DNA of 64,000 nt. Source: Gammaproteobacteria bacterium. Its GTDB lineage: Bacteria; Pseudomonadota; Gammaproteobacteria; Pseudomonadales; Azotimanducaceae. Shown in pieces: positions 17,093 through 26,329 of the stretch. The notes under the pieces were generated by a model, which was not told the DNA's origin, searched no databases, and was given only the letters and a program-made list of their open reading frames with translations. Within the stretch, counting starts at the first letter, position 1. Each line of letters begins with the position of its first letter. The stretch covers positions 21,599 through 85,598 of the forward strand of contig JAPOYI010000224.1 in assembly GCA_026706665.1 (NCBI GenBank). Reading direction: 5' to 3'. The translations under genes were made by a program, and so were the position numbers.

Positions 17093-17932
17093 TCATGGCT
17101 CGGGTCGAATCCGCAGAAAGCTTGCGAAGCGAGGTATGCCGCTGCCGGTCTTGCCGTAGTGCCTGTACGTGACCGTCGTGCCGACGGGCGGTGGCCTGCG
17201 GCGCGTTTCGTCGGAGAATCCCGTGCCGAGCCTGAAACGGCGGCCGTCCGGCATCTCGACCAGAAGCGAGCCGAGCATGCCGATGTACTTGCCCCGGCCC
17301 GGCAGATGGGCGACAACCACGGCCTCGGCGTCCTGGTGGACCTTCAGTTTGAGCAGATCGTTGGAGCGTCCTCGTCGGTAGTACGAGTCGCCCCTGCGCA
17401 ACATGAGGCCTTCGCCGCCGTTGGCCACGATCCGATCGAGCATGGCCATGAGTTCGGCGTCGTTTTCGACCCGAAACTGCTTGACCAGTCCAATGCTTGA
17501 AGTCTCCGGGGTGTCGAGCAGTTTCCGGAGACTTGCCAAGCGTTGATCGAAGGTACCCGGGTGATCCAGCAGGTCGAACACCATGTAGCGCACGCCGCGC
17601 CACGCGTCCTCCCCCATTGGCTGCCGACGAACGATGCCGGACAGTCTCTCGAAGGTGCCGCGGCCCATCCACAGTTCGCCGTCGAGTGCGACCTCCGGAA
17701 ACCCTTCGACGAACGCCGCGGGCGCGTTGAAGCGGTTGCCCCGGCGAGAGTAGAGCGCCTCACCGTCCCACCACGCGCGGACGCCGTCGAGCTTCTCGCT
17801 GACCCAGTACGCCTCGAGATCGACGTTGTCTCGGTAGACGTTGGCAAGGGACAGGGCCGGCGGTTCGATCTCGGCGGCCGTGGCGTTCCAGAAAAGAAGG
17901 ACGGCGGCGGCGATACCGAGCGTGCGACACAT
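17093..17932 (-). CDS. ATP-dependent DNA ligase with N-terminal signal peptide (minimal Lig E-like)
   Basis: MCRTLGIAAAVLLFWNATAA signal; SEKLDGVRAWWDG (KxDGxR), LDGELW, GEGLMLRR, LLKLK motifs. Confidence 0.85.
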   Translation of the reverse strand: MCRTLGIAAAVLLFWNATAAEIEPPALSLANVYRDNVDLEAYWVSEKLDGVRAWWDGEALYSRRGNRFNAPAAFVEGFPEVALDGELWMGRGTFERLSGIVRRQPMGEDAWRGVRYMVFDLLDHPGTFDQRLASLRKLLDTPETSSIGLVKQFRVENDAELMAMLDRIVANGGEGLMLRRGDSYYRRGRSNDLLKLKVHQDAEAVVVAHLPGRGKYIGMLGSLLVEMPDGRRFRLGTGFSDETRRRPPPVGTTVTYRHYGKTGSGIPRFASFLRIRPEP

Positions 17933-18126
17933 GGTGAACCTCGAAACGGGCGGCGAACACGAGGCCGCAAGGATTGCCTGTTTCGTGCGTGTGCGGTAGC
18001 GGATAACAGCGGGATTTCGCGTGAGAATTTCCCCATGAGAGCGCCCCACGGCCGGTGCCTTCGGCTTCGGTTTGTTCTGGCGAGGGGAACCCCCTCGCGC
18101 TCCCCGGGCCCGGCCCCGCTCGTCGA

Positions 18127-18181
18127 CCATGGAACAACGGCCCCCGGTCGCTGGCGCTCCCGGGAGGCGGTTGTTCCATGG
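18127..18181. repeat. Inverted repeat CCATGGAACAAC...GTTGTTCCATGG
   Basis: 12-bp perfect arms, partially extended by GC-rich interior pairing. Confidence 0.8.
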
Positions 18182-18219
18182 AAGTCGGGTGTACCATCGT
18201 CCGTCAACGAAGCGAACGA

Positions 18220-18551
18220 CACGATGATTTTCAATCACGCCAGCTTGAGGCGCGGGCGCGCAGGATAGAAACGAAGGGCGCCGACGGGTTGGGTTTGCGC
18301 GTACACAGGGCGCTGAGTTGGCTGGATGCCGCGGAGCGTTGCGGGGACGATGACGACGCCAGGTTCATATTTCTCCGGATTTCGCTCAATGCGGCGTACC
18401 GGATGAGATCAAGCGGGAGTCGACCCCGGAACAGGCGATACTTGATCGCTTCCTGCAACGGCTGGTCGATCTCGACTCTGACAACCTCCTTTACGAGCTG
18501 TTCGGTGACTGCCACTTCGGTCCGGGTGGTCGGCGCTTGAGTTCCAGCTGA
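18220..18551 (+). pseudogene. Frameshifted/truncated hypothetical (HEPN/Apea-like helical) gene
   Basis: Frame 1 LEARARRIETKGADGLGLRVHRALSWLDAAERCGDDDDARFIFLRISLNAAY continues in frame 2 as PDEIKRESTPEQAILDRFLQRLVDLDSDNLLYELFGD. Confidence 0.5.
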
Positions 18552-18559
18552 CTCTACCA

Positions 18560-18574
18560 ATAGGTATTACCAAT
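18560..18574. promoter_or_regulatory. Candidate FadR/GntR-type operator ATAGGTATTACCAAT
   Basis: Near-perfect palindrome around ATTGGTAtTACCAAT, upstream of the TonB receptor and TTGACA at 18601; a FadR-type regulator follows the receptor gene. Confidence 0.45.
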
Positions 18575-18713
18575 AATCCAAACAAATGGATAGCAACTGG
18601 TTGACACTACTACTTGCTGGTGGCAGTGTTGAGGCCTTGTAGACCATATGCAGCACAGTTCCATCAAATTGGAATTACCGATTTGCATTACGCAACACCC
18701 AAGGGGGTCCGAC

Positions 18714-21700
18714 ATGCGTGCCACTACTGCTTTTGCCTCTCTGCGTTCGTCATGGCTGCTCGTGCTATGTGCGCCAATATTGCTGCCCCCAGCCGCGGCC
18801 CTCGCCCAGCAGGAGGACGACGGTGCCGACCTCATTGAGGAGATCGTCGTCACAGGCACGCGGCGCACGATCCAGGACTCGATCCAGCTCAAGCGGAATT
18901 CGGTCGAGATCGTCGACGGGCTGAATGCCGACGAGATCGGCGCGCTGCCGGCCCTGTCCATCGGTGAAGCGCTGGAGACTGTCACCGGCGCGGCGACGCA
19001 CCGCGAGAACGGCGGCGCGACCGAGGTTGCCATCCGTGGATTGGGGCCTTACCTCGGCACCACCACCGTCAATGTCAGAGAGTCGACCAACGGCAGCGGC
19101 AACCGCGCGGTCAACTTCAGCATCTTCCCTTCCGAATTGTTCAATTCCATTGCCATTCACAAGACGCAGTCGGCGAGCTACATTGAAGGCGCCGTCAGCG
19201 GTCAGGTTCAGCTGACGACCAGGCGACCGATCGAGTACGGCGACCAGCGCGCGCAATTCAGCCTCAAGGGCTCGGCGCATCCCGACGACGCCAATATCGA
19301 TGGTCAGAGCATGGGTCACCGCACGACTGCAAGCTATATCAATTCATGGGAAACCGAGGGGTTGGGCAATATTGGCGTATCCTTCGGCGCCCAGCTGCGC
19401 GACGACTCGAACCCCGAGGCGGAAGCGACGCACACCACGGGAGGCGGGCGGTTCGAAGCCTGTGTGCTGGAATCATTCGACTCCACGGCGCAGCCGCTTG
19501 ACACATCCGGTCGATGCGACGAAAACGGCAGCGATCCCGACCTCAGCAACGATCAACTTCAGGACCTCATCGATTCCAGCCCCAATTACAACAGCGTCGC
19601 GGATATTCCGTTTGCCTATATTCCCCGTGATCGCCAATTCCGCCGGAATACGACGGACGATGACCGTCAGGCGTTTTTCGGAGCGATCCAGTGGCAGCCC
19701 AGTGACCGTTTGGAATTCATGGTGGACTTCCAGCAGTCCGAGCGGGATCAGAAGGAACTCCGCCAGGATCTTCAGTTCGGAGGAACCCAAAACAACCTGC
19801 GGGACGTCGTTTCCGACCCGCGTACGGGCCTTCTGCGGAGTTTCGTCGCGGATACCGATATCCGGTCCAAGACAACGGACTTCGTGCGCTTCGAAGAGTA
19901 CGAAGGCGCTGGCCTGAACGTTGCCTGGCAAGCCACGGATAACCTGGAAGTTTCATTCGATGCGGCGTTTGCGGACACCGGGCGTACCGAGACGGATGTG
20001 GAGGTTCGACTGGCTGCGAACGAGGTATTGGTCACGGATCCCGACGACATATCCAATAGGGAAGAGTTCTGGGTCAGGTTCGATGTGAATGCGTCCGGAA
20101 CGGATGGGCTTGCATTGCCGACGGTTCTCAGCACGGACGGCAGCAGTTCCCGCGATCCCGCTTCGCTCCTGGATTTCGACATCAACGATCCCCGCTACTT
20201 TACCGCCAAGGATCGCGTGCAGGTTCGAGCCAGGCAGCAGATTCGCGAACACACGATCGATGCCTTGAGGCTGGATCTGTCCTGGTACACCGAGCTGGGT
20301 ATTGTCAACAACATCCAGGGCGGCGTACGCCTTTCGTCGCTTGAGTATCGGACCTTCGGTGGCAATCGCAGCCGTGCTGGCATTAATCGATGGGACGATG
20401 AGGATCTTGACGGCGTCCCCCACGGGAGTAACAACACGCCTGAGATCCGCGCGGCCGTCTTCAATGCCGCCAACAAATGCGGACAGTCCAGTTTTCCGGA
20501 GCCTGATTTCCTGTCGGAGTCCAGAGGCGGCCTGGATCTCATCACGTTCGCGCACGGCATCGGCTCCGGCACCGGATGGGCGACATTCGATCACGGCTGT
20601 TTGCTCGATGAACTGCTCGTAAACTACGGCGGCAGGTCCGCAATTCGCTACGAGAATGGAATCGAGACCAACAGTATCGACTTGACCGAAGATGTGACGG
20701 CTTTCTACTTGCAGGCCAACTACGAATCGCTGATGTCTGGCAGGCCGGTTCGAGGCAACTTCGGTGCGCGTGTTGTGCAGACGGACGTCGATTCGATCGG
20801 CTACCGGACCCCGCTCACCGTCATACAGGAAGACGGCTTGTATTTTGTTGAGGCGGAATCGGGCGCGGAGTACGAAAGCGTATTGCAAGCCAATAGCTAT
20901 ACGGAAGTCTTGCCCAGCCTGACCTTCATCATGGATTTCAATGAAGATTGGGTCTTCCGAGCCGGAGTATTCAAGGGCATTTCGCGTCCGGATCCCCACT
21001 CCTACGGGAACAGCCGCTCCATCAATACCAACGACTCCGACGATCCGGAGTCGGGCTATGCCAGCCTGGAAGAAGCGGTGCATGGCATCAGCTCGCCGGG
21101 CAACCCGAAGTTGCAGGCTTTGCCGTCCTGGAATGTCGACGTTGGTGTGGAATGGTATGCCAACGAAGATACGTTGTTGGCGGCCGGTGTCTACTGGAAG
21201 CGGTTTCAGGGTGCGTTTGAGAACGCCTACCAGCCGGAAGACATCCTGATTGACGGAAATGTAGTGACCGGCTCCGTGAGAACCACACAGGTTTCCGACA
21301 ACAAGAGCGACCTCAATGGAATAGAAATCACCGCGACGCATTCGTTCGACTACTTGCCCGGACTTTGGGGCGGCTTCGGTGGGAAGTTCAGCTACAACTA
21401 TGCGGATTCCGATTTTGAATTCGAGGATGGGCACGGCGGCGACGGTATTGCCTTCGATGCCGACGGCAATCCGATTCCACGCCTGGGCCTGTTGCCGCCG
21501 GCCGGGTTGTGGGGGCTGTCGCGTCATACCAGCGCCACGCAGATCTACTGGCAGAATGATCGCATCAATGTGCAGGTGATCTATAAGGCGCGGTCGCGGT
21601 ACTTCCAGGGTTTCGGTCGCGATACGACCGCCCGCGTTCGATACGTGGCCGACTACAATACGCTTGACCTTCGCTTGCGCGTCGATGTCACCGACTATAT

Positions 21701-21830
21701 TGAACTGTCACTGGAGGGCATTAACTTGCTCAGCGAGCCGCGTATGGATTACCGCGCGTTGGTGGGCCAGGTTGTCCAGACCCTGGAGTATGGTCCGCGA
21801 GTATTCGCCGGCGTCAGGGCGAGGTTCTAG
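18714..21830 (+). CDS. TonB-dependent receptor
   Basis: Signal peptide; IEEIVVTGTRRTIQDSIQLKRNS TonB box/plug start; long barrel ending GPRVFAGVRARF. Confidence 0.9.
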   Translation: MRATTAFASLRSSWLLVLCAPILLPPAAALAQQEDDGADLIEEIVVTGTRRTIQDSIQLKRNSVEIVDGLNADEIGALPALSIGEALETVTGAATHRENGGATEVAIRGLGPYLGTTTVNVRESTNGSGNRAVNFSIFPSELFNSIAIHKTQSASYIEGAVSGQVQLTTRRPIEYGDQRAQFSLKGSAHPDDANIDGQSMGHRTTASYINSWETEGLGNIGVSFGAQLRDDSNPEAEATHTTGGGRFEACVLESFDSTAQPLDTSGRCDENGSDPDLSNDQLQDLIDSSPNYNSVADIPFAYIPRDRQFRRNTTDDDRQAFFGAIQWQPSDRLEFMVDFQQSERDQKELRQDLQFGGTQNNLRDVVSDPRTGLLRSFVADTDIRSKTTDFVRFEEYEGAGLNVAWQATDNLEVSFDAAFADTGRTETDVEVRLAANEVLVTDPDDISNREEFWVRFDVNASGTDGLALPTVLSTDGSSSRDPASLLDFDINDPRYFTAKDRVQVRARQQIREHTIDALRLDLSWYTELGIVNNIQGGVRLSSLEYRTFGGNRSRAGINRWDDEDLDGVPHGSNNTPEIRAAVFNAANKCGQSSFPEPDFLSESRGGLDLITFAHGIGSGTGWATFDHGCLLDELLVNYGGRSAIRYENGIETNSIDLTEDVTAFYLQANYESLMSGRPVRGNFGARVVQTDVDSIGYRTPLTVIQEDGLYFVEAESGAEYESVLQANSYTEVLPSLTFIMDFNEDWVFRAGVFKGISRPDPHSYGNSRSINTNDSDDPESGYASLEEAVHGISSPGNPKLQALPSWNVDVGVEWYANEDTLLAAGVYWKRFQGAFENAYQPEDILIDGNVVTGSVRTTQVSDNKSDLNGIEITATHSFDYLPGLWGGFGGKFSYNYADSDFEFEDGHGGDGIAFDADGNPIPRLGLLPPAGLWGLSRHTSATQIYWQNDRINVQVIYKARSRYFQGFGRDTTARVRYVADYNTLDLRLRVDVTDYIELSLEGINLLSEPRMDYRALVGQVVQTLEYGPRVFAGVRARF

Positions 21831-21932
21831 TTCATGTCCGAGGCTGCGGGCAACCCTCTCCGGGCTGCCCGCGACCATCGGCGGATCAATTGCCCGGATC
21901 AGCAACCCACGGGCCTTTGCGAGAAGCGATCA

Positions 21933-22676
21933 ATGACAGGTAAGCGACTTTATCACTCGGTGGCCGACCGGATCCTCACCATGATCGACAACGGCACGTT
22001 TCCGCCCGGCAGCCGACTGCCGGGCGAGCGGGAGATCGCTGACCAACTCAACGTCAGCCGGGTCACGGTGCGGGAGGCAGAAATCTCCCTGCAGGCGCGC
22101 GGCATCATCCAGGTCAAGACGGGTTCCGGCGCCTATGTGCTGGACCCGTCGAAGCACAATGGGAGCCTGCCGAGCGTCAGCGCCTTCGAGTTGACCGAGG
22201 CCCGCACGCTGTTCGAATCGGAGGTGGCCGCCCTTGCGGCGCGGGACATCAGCGACGAGACGTTGAGCCGCCTTGAGCGGTACCTTGAGAAGATGGCGGG
22301 CAACGGCGCGGACGCCGAGCGCGAGGCCGAATTGGCGGATCGGGACTTTCACCTGACAATCGCATCGGCCAGCGGCAATGCCGCGGCGTGCCATGTCGTG
22401 GAGATGCTGTGGCGGATTCGCATGGAGTCGAAACCGGTGCGCCGGGTATACGACTCGGTGTGTCATCACGACTCCGAGGCGCGGGAGGCCGAGCACCGGG
22501 AGATTCTCGACGCGCTGCGCGCGCGGGACCCCGCGGCGACCCGCATCGCAATGCGCGAGCATTTCCGGCGCCTGATCGAGGCGATGCTGGACGTCACCGA
22601 AGAACAGGCGCTGGAGGAGCTTCGACGGAAGGCGACCGAGAGCCGCGAACGGTTCCTCACCAGCTTTCAGCTCTGA
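21933..22676 (+). CDS. FadR/GntR family transcriptional regulator
   Basis: wHTH GSRLPGEREIADQLNVSRVTVREAEISLQARGIIQVKTGSGAYV plus FCD-type C-terminal domain. Confidence 0.9.
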   Translation: MTGKRLYHSVADRILTMIDNGTFPPGSRLPGEREIADQLNVSRVTVREAEISLQARGIIQVKTGSGAYVLDPSKHNGSLPSVSAFELTEARTLFESEVAALAARDISDETLSRLERYLEKMAGNGADAEREAELADRDFHLTIASASGNAAACHVVEMLWRIRMESKPVRRVYDSVCHHDSEAREAEHREILDALRARDPAATRIAMREHFRRLIEAMLDVTEEQALEELRRKATESRERFLTSFQL

Positions 22677-22723
22677 TTTCGGGCGCCCGCGCGGGACAAC
22701 CCACGTCAAGGAATGGGGATTTG

Positions 22724-24919
22724 ATGATCCGAATCGCGCTGGCCGCGCTGACCTTCGTGCTGAGCCAGACAGGGCTTGCCGAGACGCTGCTTGTCGGTTC
22801 CCAGGACGAGTTCGAGGACGCCGTCGACGACCTCAAGCCCGGCGATACGATCATGCTGGCCAACGGCGCATGGCGTGATTTCGAAATCCTCTTCACCGGG
22901 TTCGGCACAGCCGAACAACCGATCGCGCTGACGGCCGAAACCAGGGGCGAGGTCTTCATCACCGGTCAGTCCAACCTGCGCATGGCCGGAAAGTACCTGG
23001 TCGTATCCGGACTGATCTTCAGGGACGGCCATACACCCACCAACACGGTGATCTCCTTCCGCCGCACCCGCGGCGACCCGGCCTACCACTCGCGCGTGAC
23101 CGAAACCGTCGTCGACCGGTTCAATAACCCGGAGCGTCACGAGACCGATTTCTGGGTGATGATGTACGGCAGGCACAACCGCTTCGATCACAACCACCTG
23201 GTCGGGAAAAGCAATGCGGGCGTCACCATGGCGGTACGGCTCGACAGCGAGGAAAGCCGGGAGAACCATCACCGCATCGACCACAACTATTTTGGTCCCC
23301 GGCCGATCCTCGGCGCCAACGGCGGCGAGACCCTTCGGATCGGGACCAGCCACCACTCACGGACCGATTCCTTCACGACGGTCGAGAACAACTATTTCGA
23401 CCGGTGCAACGGCGAGCTTGAGGTCATCTCGAACAAATCCGGCGGCAACACGTTTCGAGGCAACCTTTTTTTCGAATCGCGCGGCACGCTGACGCTGCGC
23501 CACGGCAACGGCACCGTGGTGGCGAACAACGTGTTTCTGGGCAACCGCGCGGACCACACCGGCGGCATCCGCGTCATCAACGCCGACCAGGTGGTGCGCA
23601 ACAATTACATGCACGGGCTGACCGGCCATCGTTTCGGCGGTGCGCTGGTGGTCATGAACGGCGTGCCGAACTCGCCGCTCAACCGCTACGACCCGGTCGT
23701 CAATGCCGTCATCGAGAACAACTCGATCATCGACAGCGACCATGTGGAGCTTGGCGCGGGCAGCGACGAAGAGCGTTCGGCGACGCCCACCGACAGCGTG
23801 TTCGGATCGAACCTGATCTTCAACGAAGACGGGCGGAACATCGTTGCCGTCCACGACGATGTCGGCGGCATCGAGTTTCGGGGCAACGCAACCAACAACG
23901 TGGATGAACCGGCGCTGACGGAGGGTTTCGTCAACGCGTCGCTTGAGCTGGCGGCGGCCGACAACAGGCTGCTGTATCCGGCGGACGGGCAATTCGCGGA
24001 TGTGGGCGCGAGCCGGGAGCTCAAGGTGCTTGACCGGGAGAGCACGGGCGTATCCTGGTATCCGAAGGCCGGCCCCGGGATGCGCTTCGATACCGGCGAG
24101 ACGATCTCCATCGGTGCCGGTGAGGACGCGATCTTCGACGCGGCGGCCGGCGCCGGCGCTGGCGACGTCATCGTGCTTGCGCCGGGCGGGTACCTCCTGA
24201 CGAAAACCATCGTCGTCGACCGGCCTCTGACGATCCGGGCAGCCCCGGGGACGGCGAGCATCGAGTTCGAGCGCACCGCGCTGTTCGAGATCGCCGACGG
24301 CGGCAGCCTGAAGTTGAGCGGCCTGACGATTTCAGGCCGGGCCGCGCCGGACGTTGCCGGCAACTCGGCCATCCGCACGCACCGCTACTCGATGCTGGGC
24401 AACTACGCCCTGGTCGTGGAGGACTCGACGATTCAGGATCTCGATACCAACCATTCGTTCAATTTCCTGTCCGTCGCGAGGCATACGTTCGCCGACCGCA
24501 TTGAAATCGCCGATTCCGTCTTTCGAAACATCACCGGACACGTCCTGTCCCTGGCGCAGGAAACCGACGATCTCGGCCTCTACAACGGCGAGTACATTTC
24601 CATTGTCGGGTCAACGTTCCAGAACATCGGGGGGGCGGTGGCGGACATCTACCGGGGCGGCACCGACGAGAGCACCTTCGGGCCGCATTTCGAACTGCGC
24701 GCGTCCTCGCTCGACTCGGTGGGCAACGGTTCCCGCAACAAGTCCGCCGCCTCCATCCGGCTGCTGGGGGTGCAGGCGACCGACATATTCGACAATGTCG
24801 TTGCCGACAGTCGGCCGGTCCGCGTGATCCACACCGTCGGCGATCCCGTAACCCGGTTGGGGGACAATCGGCTTGAGAGGACGCCCGAACCGATCATCCG
24901 TGAATTCGGCGGGCAATGA
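22724..24919 (+). CDS. Polysaccharide lyase family 6 (alginate lyase/chondroitinase B-like)
   Basis: Signal peptide; right-handed beta-helix repeats; SKSGGNTFRGNLFFESRGTLTLRHGNGTVVANNVFLGN typical of PL6. Confidence 0.85.
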   Translation: MIRIALAALTFVLSQTGLAETLLVGSQDEFEDAVDDLKPGDTIMLANGAWRDFEILFTGFGTAEQPIALTAETRGEVFITGQSNLRMAGKYLVVSGLIFRDGHTPTNTVISFRRTRGDPAYHSRVTETVVDRFNNPERHETDFWVMMYGRHNRFDHNHLVGKSNAGVTMAVRLDSEESRENHHRIDHNYFGPRPILGANGGETLRIGTSHHSRTDSFTTVENNYFDRCNGELEVISNKSGGNTFRGNLFFESRGTLTLRHGNGTVVANNVFLGNRADHTGGIRVINADQVVRNNYMHGLTGHRFGGALVVMNGVPNSPLNRYDPVVNAVIENNSIIDSDHVELGAGSDEERSATPTDSVFGSNLIFNEDGRNIVAVHDDVGGIEFRGNATNNVDEPALTEGFVNASLELAAADNRLLYPADGQFADVGASRELKVLDRESTGVSWYPKAGPGMRFDTGETISIGAGEDAIFDAAAGAGAGDVIVLAPGGYLLTKTIVVDRPLTIRAAPGTASIEFERTALFEIADGGSLKLSGLTISGRAAPDVAGNSAIRTHRYSMLGNYALVVEDSTIQDLDTNHSFNFLSVARHTFADRIEIADSVFRNITGHVLSLAQETDDLGLYNGEYISIVGSTFQNIGGAVADIYRGGTDESTFGPHFELRASSLDSVGNGSRNKSAASIRLLGVQATDIFDNVVADSRPVRVIHTVGDPVTRLGDNRLERTPEPIIREFGGQ

Positions 24920-25033
24920 TGTCCCGAGGGCCGGCAAGCGATACGAAACTTCCGGTGCCGGGCTGCCGTCCACCGGCGACCATCGCGATGTCCGCCGAAC
25001 AGCAGGGAAGCAAAGCGAAGGAGTAAGGCAACC

Positions 25034-26305
25034 ATGTCCCGAGGCTACTTGAGATGGGTGGTGGTCACCCTCGTGGCGATCGCCACGGTGATCAACTATG
25101 TTGACCGCAACGCGCTGGCCATCATGTGGGTCGAGATCGGCCCGGAACTGGGCATGGACGAATTCGACTACGCCCGGCTGGTCATGGTCTTCATGGTGGG
25201 CTACGCCATCGGTCAGGCCCTGTTCGGCAAGATATTCGACATGATCGGCACGCGGCTGGGATTCGTGCTCGCCATCGTCATCTGGTCCGTGGCCATCATG
25301 CTGCATGCCGTCACGCGCACCTTCGCCTCGCTCGCGGCGATGCGCTTCACCCTGGCCTTCGGCGAAGCCGGCAACTGGCCCGGCGCGACCAAGAGCAACG
25401 CCGAGTGGTTCCCCATCCGGGAACGCGCCCTCGCCCAAGGCATATTCAATTCCGGCGCGTCCCTCGGCGCCGTCATTTCGGCGCCCGCCATCGCGCTTCT
25501 GTACCTGCAGTTCGGCTGGAAGGCCACTTTCGTCATCATCGGCCTGTTCGGGTTCTTGTGGCTCGTTCCCTGGCTGCTCATATTCAAAGCCCCGCCGGAT
25601 CGGCACCCGTGGCTTTCAGCGGAAGAACGCGAATACATCCTCACGGGCCAGCGGGACGAAAGCGCGTCCGCAGACGAGGAACAGGTCGCGCCCGGCTGGT
25701 TCGAAATGCTGCGCTATCGGCAGAGCTGGTCCGTGGTCGCATCGAGGTTTTTCCTGGATCCCATCTGGTGGCTGTTCGTCAGTTGGCTGCCCATCTACCT
25801 CGCCGCGACATTCGGTTTCGACATCGAGCAGATCGGGTTTTCCGCCTGGGTTCCCTATGTCGGCGCTGCGGCCGGCGCGATTTTCGGCGGCTGGCTGGCC
25901 CGCTTCCTGCTTGAAAGGGGCCGAACGGTCGACTTTGCGCGCAAGCTGACGATCACGCTGGGCGGGATCATCATGCTGCCGGCCCTGCTCCTGACAGCGG
26001 CCGCATCCACGCCTCTGTCGGCGATACTCCTCATCGCGGTCATCCTGTTCGGATTTCAGACCGCGATCGGCAACATTCAGACGCTGCCGAGCGACTTCTT
26101 CTCCGGCAAGTCGGTCGGTTCGCTAGCCGGCGTTGGCGGCGCCGCTGCCGTCGCCGGCGTGCTGATCACCACCGATCTCATTCCGCGGATCACCGAGGCA
26201 TCTTTCGCGCCCGCCTTCATTCTGGGCGCGGCGCTGGTGCCGCTTGCGATCCTTTCGGTATGGATATTCGGTGGCCGGATTCGCCCGCTGACCACCGAGA
26301 ACTGA
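25034..26305 (+). CDS. MFS transporter (hexuronate/uronate type)
   Basis: INYVDRNALAIMW; FGEAGNWPGATKSNAEWFPIRERALAQGIFNSGASLG typical of ExuT-like MFS. Confidence 0.9.
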   Translation: MSRGYLRWVVVTLVAIATVINYVDRNALAIMWVEIGPELGMDEFDYARLVMVFMVGYAIGQALFGKIFDMIGTRLGFVLAIVIWSVAIMLHAVTRTFASLAAMRFTLAFGEAGNWPGATKSNAEWFPIRERALAQGIFNSGASLGAVISAPAIALLYLQFGWKATFVIIGLFGFLWLVPWLLIFKAPPDRHPWLSAEEREYILTGQRDESASADEEQVAPGWFEMLRYRQSWSVVASRFFLDPIWWLFVSWLPIYLAATFGFDIEQIGFSAWVPYVGAAAGAIFGGWLARFLLERGRTVDFARKLTITLGGIIMLPALLLTAAASTPLSAILLIAVILFGFQTAIGNIQTLPSDFFSGKSVGSLAGVGGAAAVAGVLITTDLIPRITEASFAPAFILGAALVPLAILSVWIFGGRIRPLTTEN

Positions 26306-26329
26306 ATCAAGGATGCAGCGCGAAACGGA

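Noticed and set aside
14970-17672. 900-aa minus-strand ORF
   Set aside because: Antisense to the halogenase and sulfurtransferase genes; low-complexity Arg/His-rich translation typical of spurious high-GC frames
19953-21527. 524-aa minus-strand ORF
   Set aside because: Shadow of the TonB receptor; no motifs
21846-21872. Rho-independent terminator after the TonB receptor (GCGGGCA...TGCCCGC)
   Set aside because: Stem present but no T tract in either direction
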